From Magnolia sinica (Eukaryota; Streptophyta; Magnoliopsida; Magnoliales; Magnoliaceae): a stretch of 64,000 nt of DNA. The translations under genes and the position numbers were made by a program. The DNA is taken from NCBI RefSeq assembly GCF_029962835.1, contig NC_080577.1, positions 1,302,001 to 1,366,000 of the forward strand, given 5' to 3'. This document shows positions 37,040 through 48,075 of this stretch, in pieces (the first letter of the stretch is position 1; each line of letters starts with the position of its first letter). The notes under the pieces are model-generated. The model searched no databases. It worked only from the letters and a program-made list of their open reading frames with translations, and had not been told where the DNA came from.

Positions 37040-38035
37040 GAAATGCAGTCCACCCGGGCGCCTAGTCAGGTTCGATAATGCCCAAGGGTTTTCGTTTAAT
37101 CACGAAAGAGCCACTATTAGTTTCTGTGCCGACTCTCGGCCCGACTTATCCTTTTTGGGCTTTCCGGCTGGCCACACACCGTCCTCTCTCTATCTCTCTC
37201 CCCTCACATCCACCTTTACACGAAGTACACGTGTGGGAATTTCTTGTAAGTGGGACATCTGAGGCGCGTAGGGTGGTTTTATCTGTGAAGATGACTTGAT
37301 GAGAGAATAAAGGTGGGGCCCTCATCTTGCGAGCTGGGTTACTTTCACGTTGAATGTGGGCCGTCGGGAAGTTCTTTGAAACCGTCCATTGGATCATGTG
37401 TGTCCGTTGGCTTATTAGTAGATCATCCTGACTTTTGTAATGGATCATTTTCACGATGGGGCCCACGGCTCAGATGTCCTACTATCATGATATGATGTCA
37501 TGTGTGACGAGTGGAAAGGTACGTGTGGGGAGGGTGCATGCGTAGCTATTTTTTCTAAGAGCGGAAAGTTGCACGAAAAACTTTTATGCTCTGACAGTCT
37601 GATAGTTGATACACATGCACTGACTAGAAACGGTGTACGTGTCATACAAGAAATTTTTAACTGCTCGAGTTATGGTTCACTATATTAGATTTAAAACGTA
37701 CCGAAAGTAAGCTTATTCGATTATCTAATTTTTCTATTGGTGCCCATTTATTGGACGGAAGAAAATGAAAATATTCGACTGTTCTATTTCAGTAAACAAG
37801 TGTCCCCGAATAAGAGATTATAATCTCCCAACTAACATGAATTTGAGATACTGACTTAGAGACACTGGTCTCCTCAGTTTAGTCGATGTAATTTGAGTTA
37901 TACATACAATTCTTGAGTGCATGGGTATACAATTCTTGAGTGCATGGGTATTGTTATAGGAAGATTTGAGCCTCTTACAGTCTCGAGGATCAACATCTTC
38001 TTAATTTAGTCGAACACACAAGAGCATCCGAAATG
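37040..38035. other. Intergenic upstream of the JAR1-like gene
   Basis: No gene seen. It includes a TC-rich tract near 37183-37210. A perfect 22-23 base tandem pair, TACAATTCTTGAGTGCATGG followed by GTA, lies at 37907-37951. The JAR1 distal promoter must lie here. Confidence 0.5.
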
Positions 38036-38039
38036 ATGA

Positions 38040-38935
38040 ACGTTACTGAAGAAAAAAAAGTGTAGTGCTCAGACCGCATATTCCAAGCTGACCGTCTACT
38101 GACCGACTAGATATGAACAACATAACCACTCGCATCAGTTGCGAGAAAACTCAACTCGACAGGACAGATCTGTCATTCGATTCGGAGCTCGAAAGGAAGG
38201 CCTCCAGTATGCTCAATAGATAAATGAAGCTAAGTCATACTCCGTTCAGACCAAAGCTCCACTTGGATTCAGAAATCAACGGTAAGGCCTCAGAAAAAGA
38301 ACATCACATCAGGCGCGAACGAATTTCTAGATGATAACCCTAAGCCAAGCAAGGTGAATTTCCACCGATGAAAGAAGGCTTAGCTGGGGTCTCGTCCTCA
38401 TTCCCATCTTCATCTGAAGAAGAACATCTGAGCCGGGGGCTTGTCCTCGTCATCATCTTCATCTGGAGAAGGACATCTGAGTCGGGGTCTCGTCCTCATC
38501 CTCATCTTCGTTCAAAGAAAGGTGTCCCGAGCCAAGGCCGTGGTTGAATATGGATATCTCAAACGCTAAATTAAGAAACTGCCTTAAGCAGACGTGACTA
38601 ATAACCTCACTCACGGATACGCTACACGATCCCTGGATTGCGCGCAATATCTTCACGATCTGAAAATCTCATTGATTGAGCAAATCATGCTGAGATTAAC
38701 AGACCTAGACCATCCGATGATCAAGTATAAATACAATAAAACTCCATTGCTACAGGTACGTAACATCTAGAATTCTCTCTTTACTCGTCAACTTATAATT
38801 AGATTCCCTTGACCTGACTTAGGCATCGGAAGTCCCCCAACTTAGTCAGGGCTTCATTTGCTAACCCTTTGTGCAGAATTAGGATTTCTCAGAATTATGT
38901 AGTGCGGAGTGAAGGATGATCCAGATTTTGCTATC
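38040..38935 (+). mobile_element. Solo LTR, same family as 23920-24720, plus orientation
   Basis: Shares AAAACTCAACTCGACAGGAC, GAGATTAACAGACC, a TATA-like GTATAAATACAATAAAACTC near 38726, GGTACGTAACATCT, and CCTGACTTAGGCATCGGAAG, ending about TTTTGCTATCAACA. No internal region follows. It contains the three-unit array at 38383-38530, not seen in the 24-kb copy. Confidence 0.6.
38383..38530 (+). repeat. Tandem array, three units of 49 bp
   Basis: Units start at 38383 (GCTGGGGTCTCGTCCTC), 38432 (GCCGGGGGCTTGTCCTC) and 38481 (GTCGGGGTCTCGTCCTC). Each runs through CATCTTCATCTG or a close variant and GGACATCTGAG. The units differ at several positions. Confidence 0.85.
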
Positions 38936-39714
38936 AACAAGTATCAACTCCATACTCTGCCAGAGTATAAAACAACTCCGCAGCAGCACAGCCATTGGTT
39001 TGGCTACCAGCGAGAGTAGTTATTAGATGACCCGTAGTTTTTACACGTGCCAACGTCGCAAGTGTGTGAGAGATCCCTGTCGCATGGGCTGCATTCTGCA
39101 CGTTCTCTCGCTTAAACATCTGATCATTAGGTCATAAGGTAGGATGCACATTGACATTGAATGTGGAACGTTGATCTATGTCTGATCCACCAGCGGACCA
39201 CTTGATGACCCGACTAACAGGTCATTATGAGGAGATGATACGGTGGAGCCAGGAGAACCGGAACATGGTAGATCCATCTCTCCACACGACATATGGGACG
39301 TGGCTGGCTAATGTGAAATCGGGACCGACCAGTGCAGCTCCCTACCATGGATGGCTTATGAATAAAAATTAACTCCTATTTAGATGATTCTATCCGAGTG
39401 ATCTCTCGCCATTAATATTACATTAGAAAACAAAAACATTTAACGGTCAGTTATGCACTAGGATACGCTGTGCGAAAGGTAATGGATAGGATTGATTCAT
39501 GAGTTCTACTTTGAAAATGTAAACCATCCATTCCGTTGAGAGTAAATATCGGATCTGATCGACATATCATACTTCCACGTGTCCAGTGGAGAGATGGCTC
39601 TAAAATATTCCGGTTCTCGTGGCTCTACCTTATCATCCGACAACGACAAAAAGGAAGCGTACAGCGTGCTAACTCGGTACGTCATGCATTGGGGGGCCAG
39701 CTTTTTTTTTTTTT

Positions 39715-40115
39715 TTTTTAATCTTATCTACTCCGTCCATCCATTTTACCGTATCATTTTAGGAAATAATTTAAAAATAGAAGCACGTAAAAATCTTAAG
39801 TGGACCACACAAAGGGAACAGTGTGAATTGAATTCCTACCGTTGAAGACTTTTCCGGGGGCCACAGAAGTTTTTCATCAAGATGATACATGTGTTTTCCG
39901 TTCATCCATCTGTGTGTAACGATATTAACAGTTTGGAAGACAAATAAACATCACTGTGGGCCGTAAAAAGGTTTCAACGGTGGATATCATTATTCCCACT
40001 GTTTCCCTGTGGTGTGAATGTGATCCGCTCGAGATTTGGATATTCAAGTTTGGGTTCATGCCCTAAAAATGGATGGAAGGTGTGGATAAGACACGTACAT
40101 CTAGTGTTCCCACAG
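39715..40115 (-). repeat. Foldback element, reverse orientation
   Basis: The centre reads opposite to the 26145 copy: CATCAAGATGATACATGTG then TTTGGAAGACAAATAAACATC. Arms include TCCGTCCATCCATTTTACCG on the left and AAAAATGGATGGAAGGTGTGG on the right. The left terminus is replaced by a T-run near 39702. Confidence 0.75.
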
Positions 40116-40125
40116 AGTTTACTAC

Positions 40126-40290
40126 CTGTTTGGCCGGCGGATTGGCTTGGAAGGGATTGGAAGTTAAATCCTAGGATTGGCCGGGCGTGCCAATCAGCCT
40201 GGGTGATCTGATCCCGAGGTATAACAATCCCATGGATCTCAAGACAATCTACTGACAACACCATCATTACCTTTAAATCCCATCTATCCT
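40126..40290. repeat. MITE, truncated sibling of the one at 40300
   Basis: Starts ACCTGTTTGGCCGGCGGATTG and contains CAATCCCATGGATCTCAAGA and ACAACACCATCATTACC, which recur nearly unchanged in the next element. The right terminus is absent. Confidence 0.7.
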
Positions 40291-40299
40291 AATTTGCCT

Positions 40300-40480
40300 G
40301 GGCCGTGTTTGGTTCGAGGGATGGACAGAGATGGAAAGGTTTAATCCCTGACTTTGTACAGCAATCCTAATCCCATGGATCTTAGGACAATCCACCGACA
40401 ACACCATCGTTACCTTGAAATCCATCCCATCCACTGCAATACCATTCAATCCCTTCCCATTCACCCGGCCAAACACGCCC
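40300..40480. mobile_element. Short MITE with GGGC..GTGTTTGG termini
   Basis: Inverted termini: GGGCCGTGTTTGGTTCGAGG on the left and, inverted, GGGCGTGTTTGGCCGGGTGA on the right; 181 bp, non-coding. It shares its core with the adjacent 40126 copy. No convincing target duplication, so the superfamily (hAT or PIF/Harbinger) is left open. Confidence 0.75.
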
Positions 40481-41459
40481 TAGGTACGGAAAAGAGAGAG
40501 AGAGAAGTTTCCCCCCAGCTCATGAATAATTCACTGCACCTTTTCGCAACGCTCCTTTCAAATAAATTATATAATCCTCGAGCGAGTAGTGTCACTCGAT
40601 ATTCGGGTCTTCAATTTGTAGAAATGGTGACCAAGGTTCAGTGATCCATGCCGTTGGACTGATGAAACCCACCATGTATGGACCACCTCTTAAATGAATT
40701 CCGCATTGAAGGATTCTAGCATTTGATGTCGGGATTTTTGTCCAGTGATGATTGACCGTCTATTTGCAAGACACAGATCAACGTGTAACATTGTTTTGTC
40801 GAGTAGACTTTTGTGGCGTGCTCTGTTCATGTTGTGGGCCAGCCGTGCAACGTAGTGCAATATACATCACTACATCATAGGGCCCACCAGTCGATCTAGA
40901 AACTGGAAACCGGAGCTTAATGCCCATGTCCTCCAGTGGAGAAAATGATTTCTATTGCAGTCCAGCATACATGCGTTCGAAAGATTAGTCGCTGCACACG
41001 TGTCAACGTCTCTTTTGCGTGAGAGAGATTCAGACCAATCGTCAGATGACGCCCATCTAGGACGTTCCTTGACCCTAAAAATCCATTTGGTTCACACATC
41101 ATCTTGGCCACGCATCACAAAAAAAATTACAAGTTAGAAACAAAGTATAACAAACTATCCACATGGATAGGAAGTGAAGGGCCACATGATGAGTGGGCCG
41201 CGCTGATACTTAGCTTGGGATATTCGGAACCGGACCCGGTGAGGATTTGGTTGGACCAACCAACCCAATCTGAACCACTTTTTAAGCTGAATTTAGTGAA
41301 GTGAAAGATATTAAGTTAGTCTAATTGTTGGCATTGTGAAGTTTTAATTGCTGTGCAGCTGCTGCTAAATATATGCCATCAAAGTATGTTTGAAAGTTTC
41401 TCGATCGGATAATATTCCATCAACATCAAGCGGACCGAACCAACCGGATCCCTCCAGGT

Positions 41460-41940
41460 AGTGAGCGCATTAGGTGAGACCCAGACTCACCTAAGATGCT
41501 GCGGCCCTTATCATAGGGCCCACCTTGATATACACACACACACACTATCCATTTTTATCGAAAAAAACGTGGCAGATCCAATTATCAAGTGGACCATATC
41601 ATAGTAAACTGTGGTGATTAACTATTAATGGTGCACAAAAGTTTTGAATCATCCTAATATTTGTTTTTTTCTTTTCACGTACAAATTAGATGGCAAATAA
41701 ACACTGCAGAAATAGTAAGGTGTTCCCTGTGAAGTTTTCAATAGTAGGGCATTCAATCACAACTATTTCCTACAGTATAGTCCACCTGATAATTAAATAT
41801 GCTTCATTTTTAGAATAAAAGGAGGAAATGATCTAGAAAAATGGATGGATGGCGTGGATACAGAATACATGCATCGAGGTGGGCCACACAGTAAGGGTCT
41901 CACCGTCCTGTGTGAGGCCGGGGTCTCACGTAATCCGCTC
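41460..41940. mobile_element. Foldback MITE with 9-10-bp target duplication
   Basis: CCCTCCAGGT occurs at 41450-41459 and 41941-41950. Inside are inverted termini GAGCGCATTAGGTGAGACCC (41463-41482) and, inverted, GAGCGGATTACGTGAGACCC (41921-41940), 18 of 20 identical. The interior holds GGGCCCACCTTGATATACAC, a short CA run, CGTGGCAGATCC, the centre, and GATGGCGTGGATACAG..GGTGGGCC. This is the second copy with a clean duplication of about nine bases. Confidence 0.87.
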
Positions 41941-42534
41941 CCCTCCAGGTCAGGCCTCAACCACTCCGTTGCCCCATCTTCAACAACGGCACCGTGTTCA
42001 ATCAAACGTTACCGTTTCAGGGCGTGTTTCTCCAGCCTCCTGAATCTGGCTTGGGGAATTTTCATTGCGAGGCCGGCCTAATGGGCGTCTGAGAACTCTC
42101 ACACGTGTGCAGCATTGGCATTTGTGAAGCATCTTCGCTCGTTGAGTGTGAAGGCGGCTTTCCGGAACTGCCGATATTCGTTTCCCGCCCAACCTCACTA
42201 CGGTGCACGTGGTGCAACCGCTGTACCACCCATTCGTTTGGTCCCTCTCCGAACAGAAGGCCATCTTCTGTCCAAAGTCCAATGTTTTCAACGTTCCTAA
42301 CCGACCGTTTCTGTTTGCTACGGTACTTGCGACGGACTGTTTCATGATACGGACCTTGTTTGTTTGCTACGGTCGGTCCGGATGCATTGTAATCTCGCCA
42401 GTGCATTTTCCGATTACGCTTCATCACAGTTTTGAACAGAGATTCATGATGGGACGGGGTGAGGAGCACGCAACCAGACGTGGATTAGGTACTACCCCGC
42501 CTGTCCCAGCCCGGCACATGCCGGGGCTGCTAGG

Positions 42535-42594
42535 GGCCTACCATGGTTTTATCCACACCGTCCATTCATTTTTCAGTACCATTTTAAAGCATAA
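42535..42594 (+). repeat. Foldback element split by the nested retrotransposons, left part
   Basis: GGGCCTACCATGGTTTTATCC, ACACCGTCCATTCATTTTTC and CATTTTAAAGCATAA form a left arm that stops at the gypsy insertion. The sequence resumes at 52284 with GCCCAACAAAAATGAG after the duplicated CATAA. Confidence 0.88.
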
Positions 42595-43201
42595 TGACGC
42601 AGGGATGAACGTGATGAAGTCGATTACCGTCTTCCTCATGGATAACTACTTCGAATCCACGAAGCTTCTTTGGACTTCTTGTAGAGACTTATCGAATCCA
42701 CTGGAAAATAACAATACCAAGCAAAGTGAGAGAAATAAGAAGCAAACTATCACTAAAACTCTCTAAAATTTGTAACTTACTATATATATATAGGAAATTT
42801 ACTTTTATAGTAAGTGAGTGTACTATGTGGCTTAACCACGCTATTCTCTTAATTATTCTAAGCACTTTTCATGTTGGACACAACTTCTAAAGCCCAATGA
42901 ATGAAGAGTTATAATTAAACTAAAACTTATTATTTACAGTAAAAACGGAATTAAATATGAAATTTCCCCATCAATAGGATGGAATCTCGTAAATTCGGTG
43001 TGGGTAACCCGGCATAGCTGGGTTGGTTGGTTAAAGTACCTCGTCCTACCCCAAAATCATATATGGTACGTCGAGTAACTCATTCCAATTTGCGAGATAT
43101 GCTTGTTTTAAATTTCTGACGGTCTTGATGATTTCTGCCTCTGATCGGGCCTTCTCTGATCCATCTTGGACATGAAAGTGTCTGCGGCCCGCTCTACATC
43201 A
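42595..43201 (-). repeat. 3' LTR of the gypsy element
   Basis: 607 bp, TG..CA. Matches 51603-52283 throughout, including TTCGAATCCACGAAGCTTCT, TCTAAGCACTTTTCAT, GTACCTCGTCCTACCCC and CATCTTGGACATGAAA. It lacks a block of about 70-80 bases found at about 51708-51800 in the other LTR. Confidence 0.9.
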
Positions 43202-43896
43202 GTCCCTTCCACTTCAAAAGAACTCGTCTTCGAGTTCTCGTGCCACTTCGATTCATGATACTCGGTCTGGTGTGCCGTAACGATATCTGGATCAAAAGTT
43301 ATGACCAATTTACAGTCCACCTTCTTTTAGTCCAACCATACTAGGAATGTATCTATGACATGTTCTATATTAAACCCCTCTACTTGGAAAAAACTTGTCT
43401 TTGAGTTACTTAAGGGACTTGGTTTTTAATTCTAAGATAACTTTTTATGCCGATGTTTATTAGCCATTTTCTTGTATTTGACATTAGGCTCTTGAATTGA
43501 CACAATACATTACTTTTGCTTTCAAGATCTCACATTTCTTCTAATAATGTGGGCAATTAGGCAGACTTATTCCTGTGACAAGATCAATGTGGTTTTATAT
43601 ATCTCGTATGAGAGGTAATTTATTAGGGAGTTCATCGAGCACAATCGCCTTGAACTCCTGTAACACTTGTTTCAAATCTCCTGGGGTGATCATGGGCTTC
43701 ATAGATTCTTTCTTTTCAACTAATGCATATATATCTCTTGTTTCTTCAAATTGTTTACTTTAAAAGTCTTGGTTGGTTCTCCATTCTCGTAGAGACGGGG
43801 CCAATCTTTCTGCCATCTTTAGTAAATTTAAATACTTTATCCTGACCTTTATACATAGCGATAGTATCAATATTATTTTGTCATGGTCGACCAAGT

Positions 43897-44400
43897 TGTA
43901 AGAACTCTATTTAGTGAGGCTCACTGATCAACGGTCTGGATTATCATATAGTTGGATTGGATGATTGAGTAGACCAGTGGGCACCACTTCAAGTGATGCG
44001 CTACGCAGTCTATCTGCGCAGTTCTGCATACAAGGGCTGGAATGCTATAGCTGTCTTACGCAGACAACAGTTTAAGTTGAACTAGGATACTAGAATGTGG
44101 AGCATGGGAGAGAGAAAGAGTTGTGATGGGTTTCAAACTCTCTCTCCACATATTCTATAAAAGAGAGTCAAGTCCCCGATCCTAGACCATGTAGCAGAAT
44201 TCGAGTCCCATCTATTATATTGCAGAAAGGGTGTGAAGGAGAGGAAGATCCTAAGCTCTTCAGGAATTATCGGTATTCTGGTATTCTTATCTGGCTTCCA
44301 TGGCGGCGTCACAGCTAGGTAAGCTATCCGACCCCTGATCGCCATGTCCCATGCATAGACAGATCCGTGGGCCTATTCCGCATATAGATTAAGTCCCACA
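43897..44400 (+). repeat. 5' LTR of the copia element
   Basis: 504 bp, TGTAAGA..CCCACA. A TATA-like CTATAAAAGAGAG lies near 44153-44167. By eye about thirty single-base differences and a few short indels separate it from the 3' LTR. Confidence 0.95.
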
Positions 44401-44402
44401 GT

Positions 44403-44414
44403 TGGTATCAGAGC
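44403..44414 (+). other. Primer-binding site of the copia element
   Basis: TGGTATCAGAGC, complementary to the 3' end of initiator methionine tRNA, two bases after the 5' LTR. This is the standard copia arrangement. Confidence 0.9.
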
Positions 44415-44464
44415 TATTTGTGCATAGGTATGGATGATCACATCTAGCTATATCTGATCATAGC

Positions 44465-44870
44465 AGGGATTTTCGAATTCTTGAAACAGTTGTGATCAGG
44501 GATTTCCAAGTCCCTGAATCCAGAAATATTAAGATCAGGGATTTGAATTTCGAAAACCTTAAAGACAAATAAAGTAATTAGGAATTTCAATTTCCACATC
44601 CCAAATTAGGGATTTCGAATTCGAATCCCCAAATTCAGATATCAATTGGGGGGTTTTTTTTTTTCTTTTAATTCGGAATCCCCAAAATTTGAAATTAGGG
44701 ATTTTAATCCCAAATACAGCAATTAGGGATTTCGAATCCTAAATCCCAAATTGGGAATTTCAGATTCCCATCCCCAAAATCCAGAGTAGATTAGGGATTT
44801 CGATTTCGAATCCGCAAATTAGAAGATTAGGGGCTTCAATTTCCAATCCCTAAAATTAGAGTTTCAAATT
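44465..44870 (+). repeat. Degenerate short-repeat leader of the copia element
   Basis: About ten imperfect repeats built on (A)TTAGGGATTTCGAATCC(C/T)AAAT and its near-inverse, in the untranslated leader between primer-binding site and coding region. Such a leader is itself able to fold. Confidence 0.75.
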
Positions 44871-45200
44871 AAAACCAATGGGAGTAAGTTCGTTATGATG
44901 ATTTTGTATGTTGATGACATTCTGTTAGCTAGCAGTGATACCAGGATGTTGAACGACACTAAGAAATTATCATAACGAACTTACTCCCACTGGTTTTAAT
45001 GTAGATGCATTCATCTGTATTAAAACCAGTGGGAGTAAGTTCGTTATGATGATTTTGTATGTTGATGACATTCTGTTAGCTAACAGTGATACCAGGATGT
45101 TGAGCGACACCAAGAAATTATCATAACGAACTTACTCCCATTGATTTTAATGCAGATGCATTCATCTGCATTAAAACCAGTGGGAGTAAGTTCGTTATGA
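44869..45200 (+). repeat. 150-bp tandem array with hairpins, made from the element's own RT gene
   Basis: Units start at 44869, 45019 and 45169. Each is 100 bases of RT (from ATTAAAACCAGTGGGAG through the YVDD codons to AAGAAATT), then a 32-base inverted copy of its own head, then an 18-base spacer GCAGATGCATTCATCTGC or variant. The arms 44969-45000 and 45019-45050 are perfectly complementary over 32 bases; 45119-45150 pairs with 45169-45200 with two mismatches. The source sequence is at 48950-49060. Confidence 0.93.
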
Positions 45201-45515
45201 TGATTTTCTATGTTGATGATATTTTGTTAGCTAGCAGTGATACCAGGATGTTGAGCGACACCAAGAAATTCTTATCTCAAAGGTTTGAAATAAAAGACCT
45301 TGGTGAAGCTTCTTACGTCATCGGCATTGAGATTCGCCGTGACAGAACACTTGGACTGCTCAGCTTGTCACAGAGGGCGTATATTACTAGGGTACTCGAA
45401 AGGAATGGCATGCAAAATTGTGCTTCAGAAAAGTCGCCCATTGTGAAGGGCGACAATTTTGGTTTATTTCAGTGTCCAAAGAATGATTTAGAAAAGAATC
45501 GAATGAAAATTCTAC
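45169..45515 (+). pseudogene. Second partial reverse transcriptase copy in the copia leader
   Basis: The third array unit runs on into about 350 bases nearly identical to 48970-49315: YVDDILLASSDTRMLSDTKKF through EASYVIGIEIRRDRT to PKNDLEKNRMK. It then switches to unrelated sequence at about 45512. It sits upstream of gag, so it is an ectopic duplication, not part of pol. Confidence 0.92.
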
Positions 45516-45975
45516 AAGTACAGACTTGTAATATTGGGATAAGGAGGATTGCATACAGTTGCGTTCACATTATCTGCGTATGGTAACGAAAACACAGACG
45601 ATTACCGTTTGACAGACATGTGAACGGGTGAAGTAAATGGTGCTGGTGATGTAAAGCTGAAAGACTCATCTCACCCACAGGTGTTGAGTGTCTCAGATTT
45701 ACATGACTGACATCACTTAGCTTCATGTTTAGGAGAATCACTAACATATTATTATTACCACCCAGAGGAGGAATGATGATGATGTAACAGATTCTCACCA
45801 GGATGAGATGGTTGGGCCCATCGTCATCCTAAATGATTCAGTTGATGCCTCCCTTAGCAACTGAATTGATTAACTTTGCCTGATATTTGTTTATATTTAC
45901 TAAATTGCTTTGTGAAATTATGAACTAATGTGAGTATAAATGTATCTCTTTTATTTCAGTCTCAATTCAATTAGG
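45516..45975 (+). other. Copia internal leader before gag, no recognisable coding
   Basis: Sequence between the duplicated RT fragment and the gag start near 45979. It contains an intron-acceptor-like TTTTATTTCAG at about 45950-45960. Its origin is unclear. Confidence 0.4.
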
Positions 45976-45978
45976 CTC

Positions 45979-46750
45979 AATGGAAGAACGTCATTGAAGT
46001 TGTACTGGGCTGTATTCAATTAGATCTTGCCCTGATAACACCAGAACTGCCAAAGCCATCTGATAATGCCACTGAAGCTGAATATAATCGATGGGTTGCA
46101 TGGTTTAGATTAATGATACATGCCTGAAAGTCATTAAGTATTCAATTTCTGAATCGATGAAGGGTGTCATGCTTGAAACAGATAGGGCTAAAGTTTTCCT
46201 GACTGAAATGGGAAAATGATTTAAGAAATCTGATAAATCTGAAGTGGGCATTCTTTTGAATAAATTGACCCGCTCGTCCTATGATGGAAAAGGCAACATT
46301 CGTGAATACATTATAGAGCAGATCGAAGTTGTTTCTAAGATCCGTGCTCTAGGGCTTGTACTCACTGATGATCAACTAGTTCATTTGATCATGAACAACC
46401 TACCTCCCCAATTCGGCACGTTCCTGGTAAACTACAATACTATGAAGGACATGTGGACATTAGATGAACTCATTACTCAGTGCGTCCAAAAAAAGGACAG
46501 GATCAGACAGATGATAAAAGTTCAAAATGTTAATATGGTGACTTTAGGACAAGGGCATGGGTGAGGGAATAAAGGTAGAAGGAAGAGGAAATAAGGTTCT
46601 AATAATGGATTCTCTGGTCCTCCATCTGAAAACCATGAGAATCAATCTAGAAATAGATCTAAACGCAAACGGGTTAAAGGCAAACTATGCTTCTTTTGTA
46701 AAAAGACGGGTCATCTAAAGAAAGACTGCAAAGGTTTTAAGGATTGACTC
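45979..46750 (+). pseudogene. Gag of the copia element, broken
   Basis: Capsid-like text such as LLNKLTRSSYDGKGNIREY, LTDDQLVHLIMNNLPPQFG and TLDELITQCVQKKDRI, and a CCHC zinc knuckle CFFCKKTGHLKKDC at 46688-46729. Stops and frame breaks interrupt it before 46240 and after 46561. Confidence 0.9.
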
Positions 46751-48075
46751 ATAAAGAAAGGTAATCATTCTGTTCTTGTCTGTTTTGAATCTAATCTGAC
46801 CAATGTGTCAGCGGATTCCTGGTGGATAGATTCAGGAACTACTATTCACATATGCACTTTTATGCAGGAATTACCACAGGCTAGGCCACCAACTGATGCA
46901 AAGCGCTCAGTATACGTAGGCAATGGTGTCAAAAATGACGTGGAGGCAATAGGAGTCTATAGGCTTAAGTTGAAGTCTGGTCATTTTTTGAATTTAGTAA
47001 ATACATTCTGTGTGCCGTCTATAAGGCGCAATTTAGTTTCAATTTCCTGTTTGGATAATTTGGGATATTCGTTCCACTTTGGAAACAAAAGTTTTAGTAT
47101 TTACTTTAATTTGATTAAAATTGGAACCAGCTCTTTAGTAAACAACTGATACTAGTTAGACTTGATTGCCTCTCACGTCTATAATATTAATACCTTGCAT
47201 GGAAATGTAGTGGGATCCAAGCGAAGACTAGACTATGAGAATTCTTCCATGTTGTGGCACAAGCGGCTATGCCATATATCTCGTGAGAGATTAGACATGC
47301 TTGTGTGAGAAGGAATTTTGCATTCTCTAGACTTTTTTGACTATAAAGTATGCATTGATTGTATAAAAGGGAAACAGACTAGAACGAGAAAGAAAGGTGC
47401 AACCAGGAGTGTAGATCTATTAGAGGTTATACATACAGATATCTGTGGACCATTCCCTACAGCCTCATGGAGCGGCCACAAATATTTCATTACTTTTATA
47501 GATGACTACTCTCGCTTTGGGTACCTATACCTTATCAGTGAGAAATTCGATGCCCTGGATACTTTTAAAATCTATAAGGCCGAGGTTGAAAATCAACTCA
47601 ATAAGAGAATTAAAGTTGTCAGATCTAACCGTGGTGGTGAATATTATGGCAGATATGATGAATCAGGACGCAATCTAGGGCCATTCGCTAAATACCTGCA
47701 TGATTGTGGCATTGTTGCTCAGTACACTATACCTGGTACTCCAGAGCAGAATGGAGTTACTAAGAGACATAATCGCACCCTTATGGATATGGTGCGAAGT
47801 ATGGTCAGCAATTCAACATTACTAGAATCTCTATGGGGTGATACGATTAAAACTGCAGTTCATATATTAAACAGGGTTCTCAGCAAAGCAGTAAGCAAAA
47901 CTCCTTTTGAGTTGTGGAATGGGAGAAAACCAAGTCTCTGATATCTACATGTTTGGGGTTGTTCTGCTAAGGCCAAAATTTATAACCCGCATGAAAAGAA
48001 GCTTGATCCTAGAACCATAAGCTATTTCTTCATTGGATACCTAGAAAGATCAAAAGGCTATTAATTCTACTGTCC
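46751..48075 (+). pseudogene. Protease and integrase of the copia element, catalytic residues lost
   Basis: Protease: WWIDSGTTIHI with the DSG triad near 46830, then LVNTFCVPSIRRNLVSI. Integrase: HKRLCHISRERLDML and CIDCIKGK zinc-binding region; HTDICGPF with the first catalytic Asp; then SNRGGEYY where family members have SDRGGE (Asn codon 47627-47629); and [11 protein letters not shown] where NGVVER is usual (Lys codon 47762-47764). Both changes fit G-to-A transitions. Several stops are also present. Confidence 0.88.

Noticed and set aside
41998..42766. Long overlapping open frames on both strands (up to 187 residues on plus, 135 on minus).
   Set aside because: The plus frame runs straight through the foldback arm into the gypsy LTR, both strands are open in a GC-richer patch, and no domain is recognisable. 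It is chance.
43897..44400. Considered whether the copia LTRs could instead be a tandem genomic duplication.
   Set aside because: The TG..CA ends, initiator-tRNA primer site, polypurine tract and CAAGT duplications all fit a retrotransposon.
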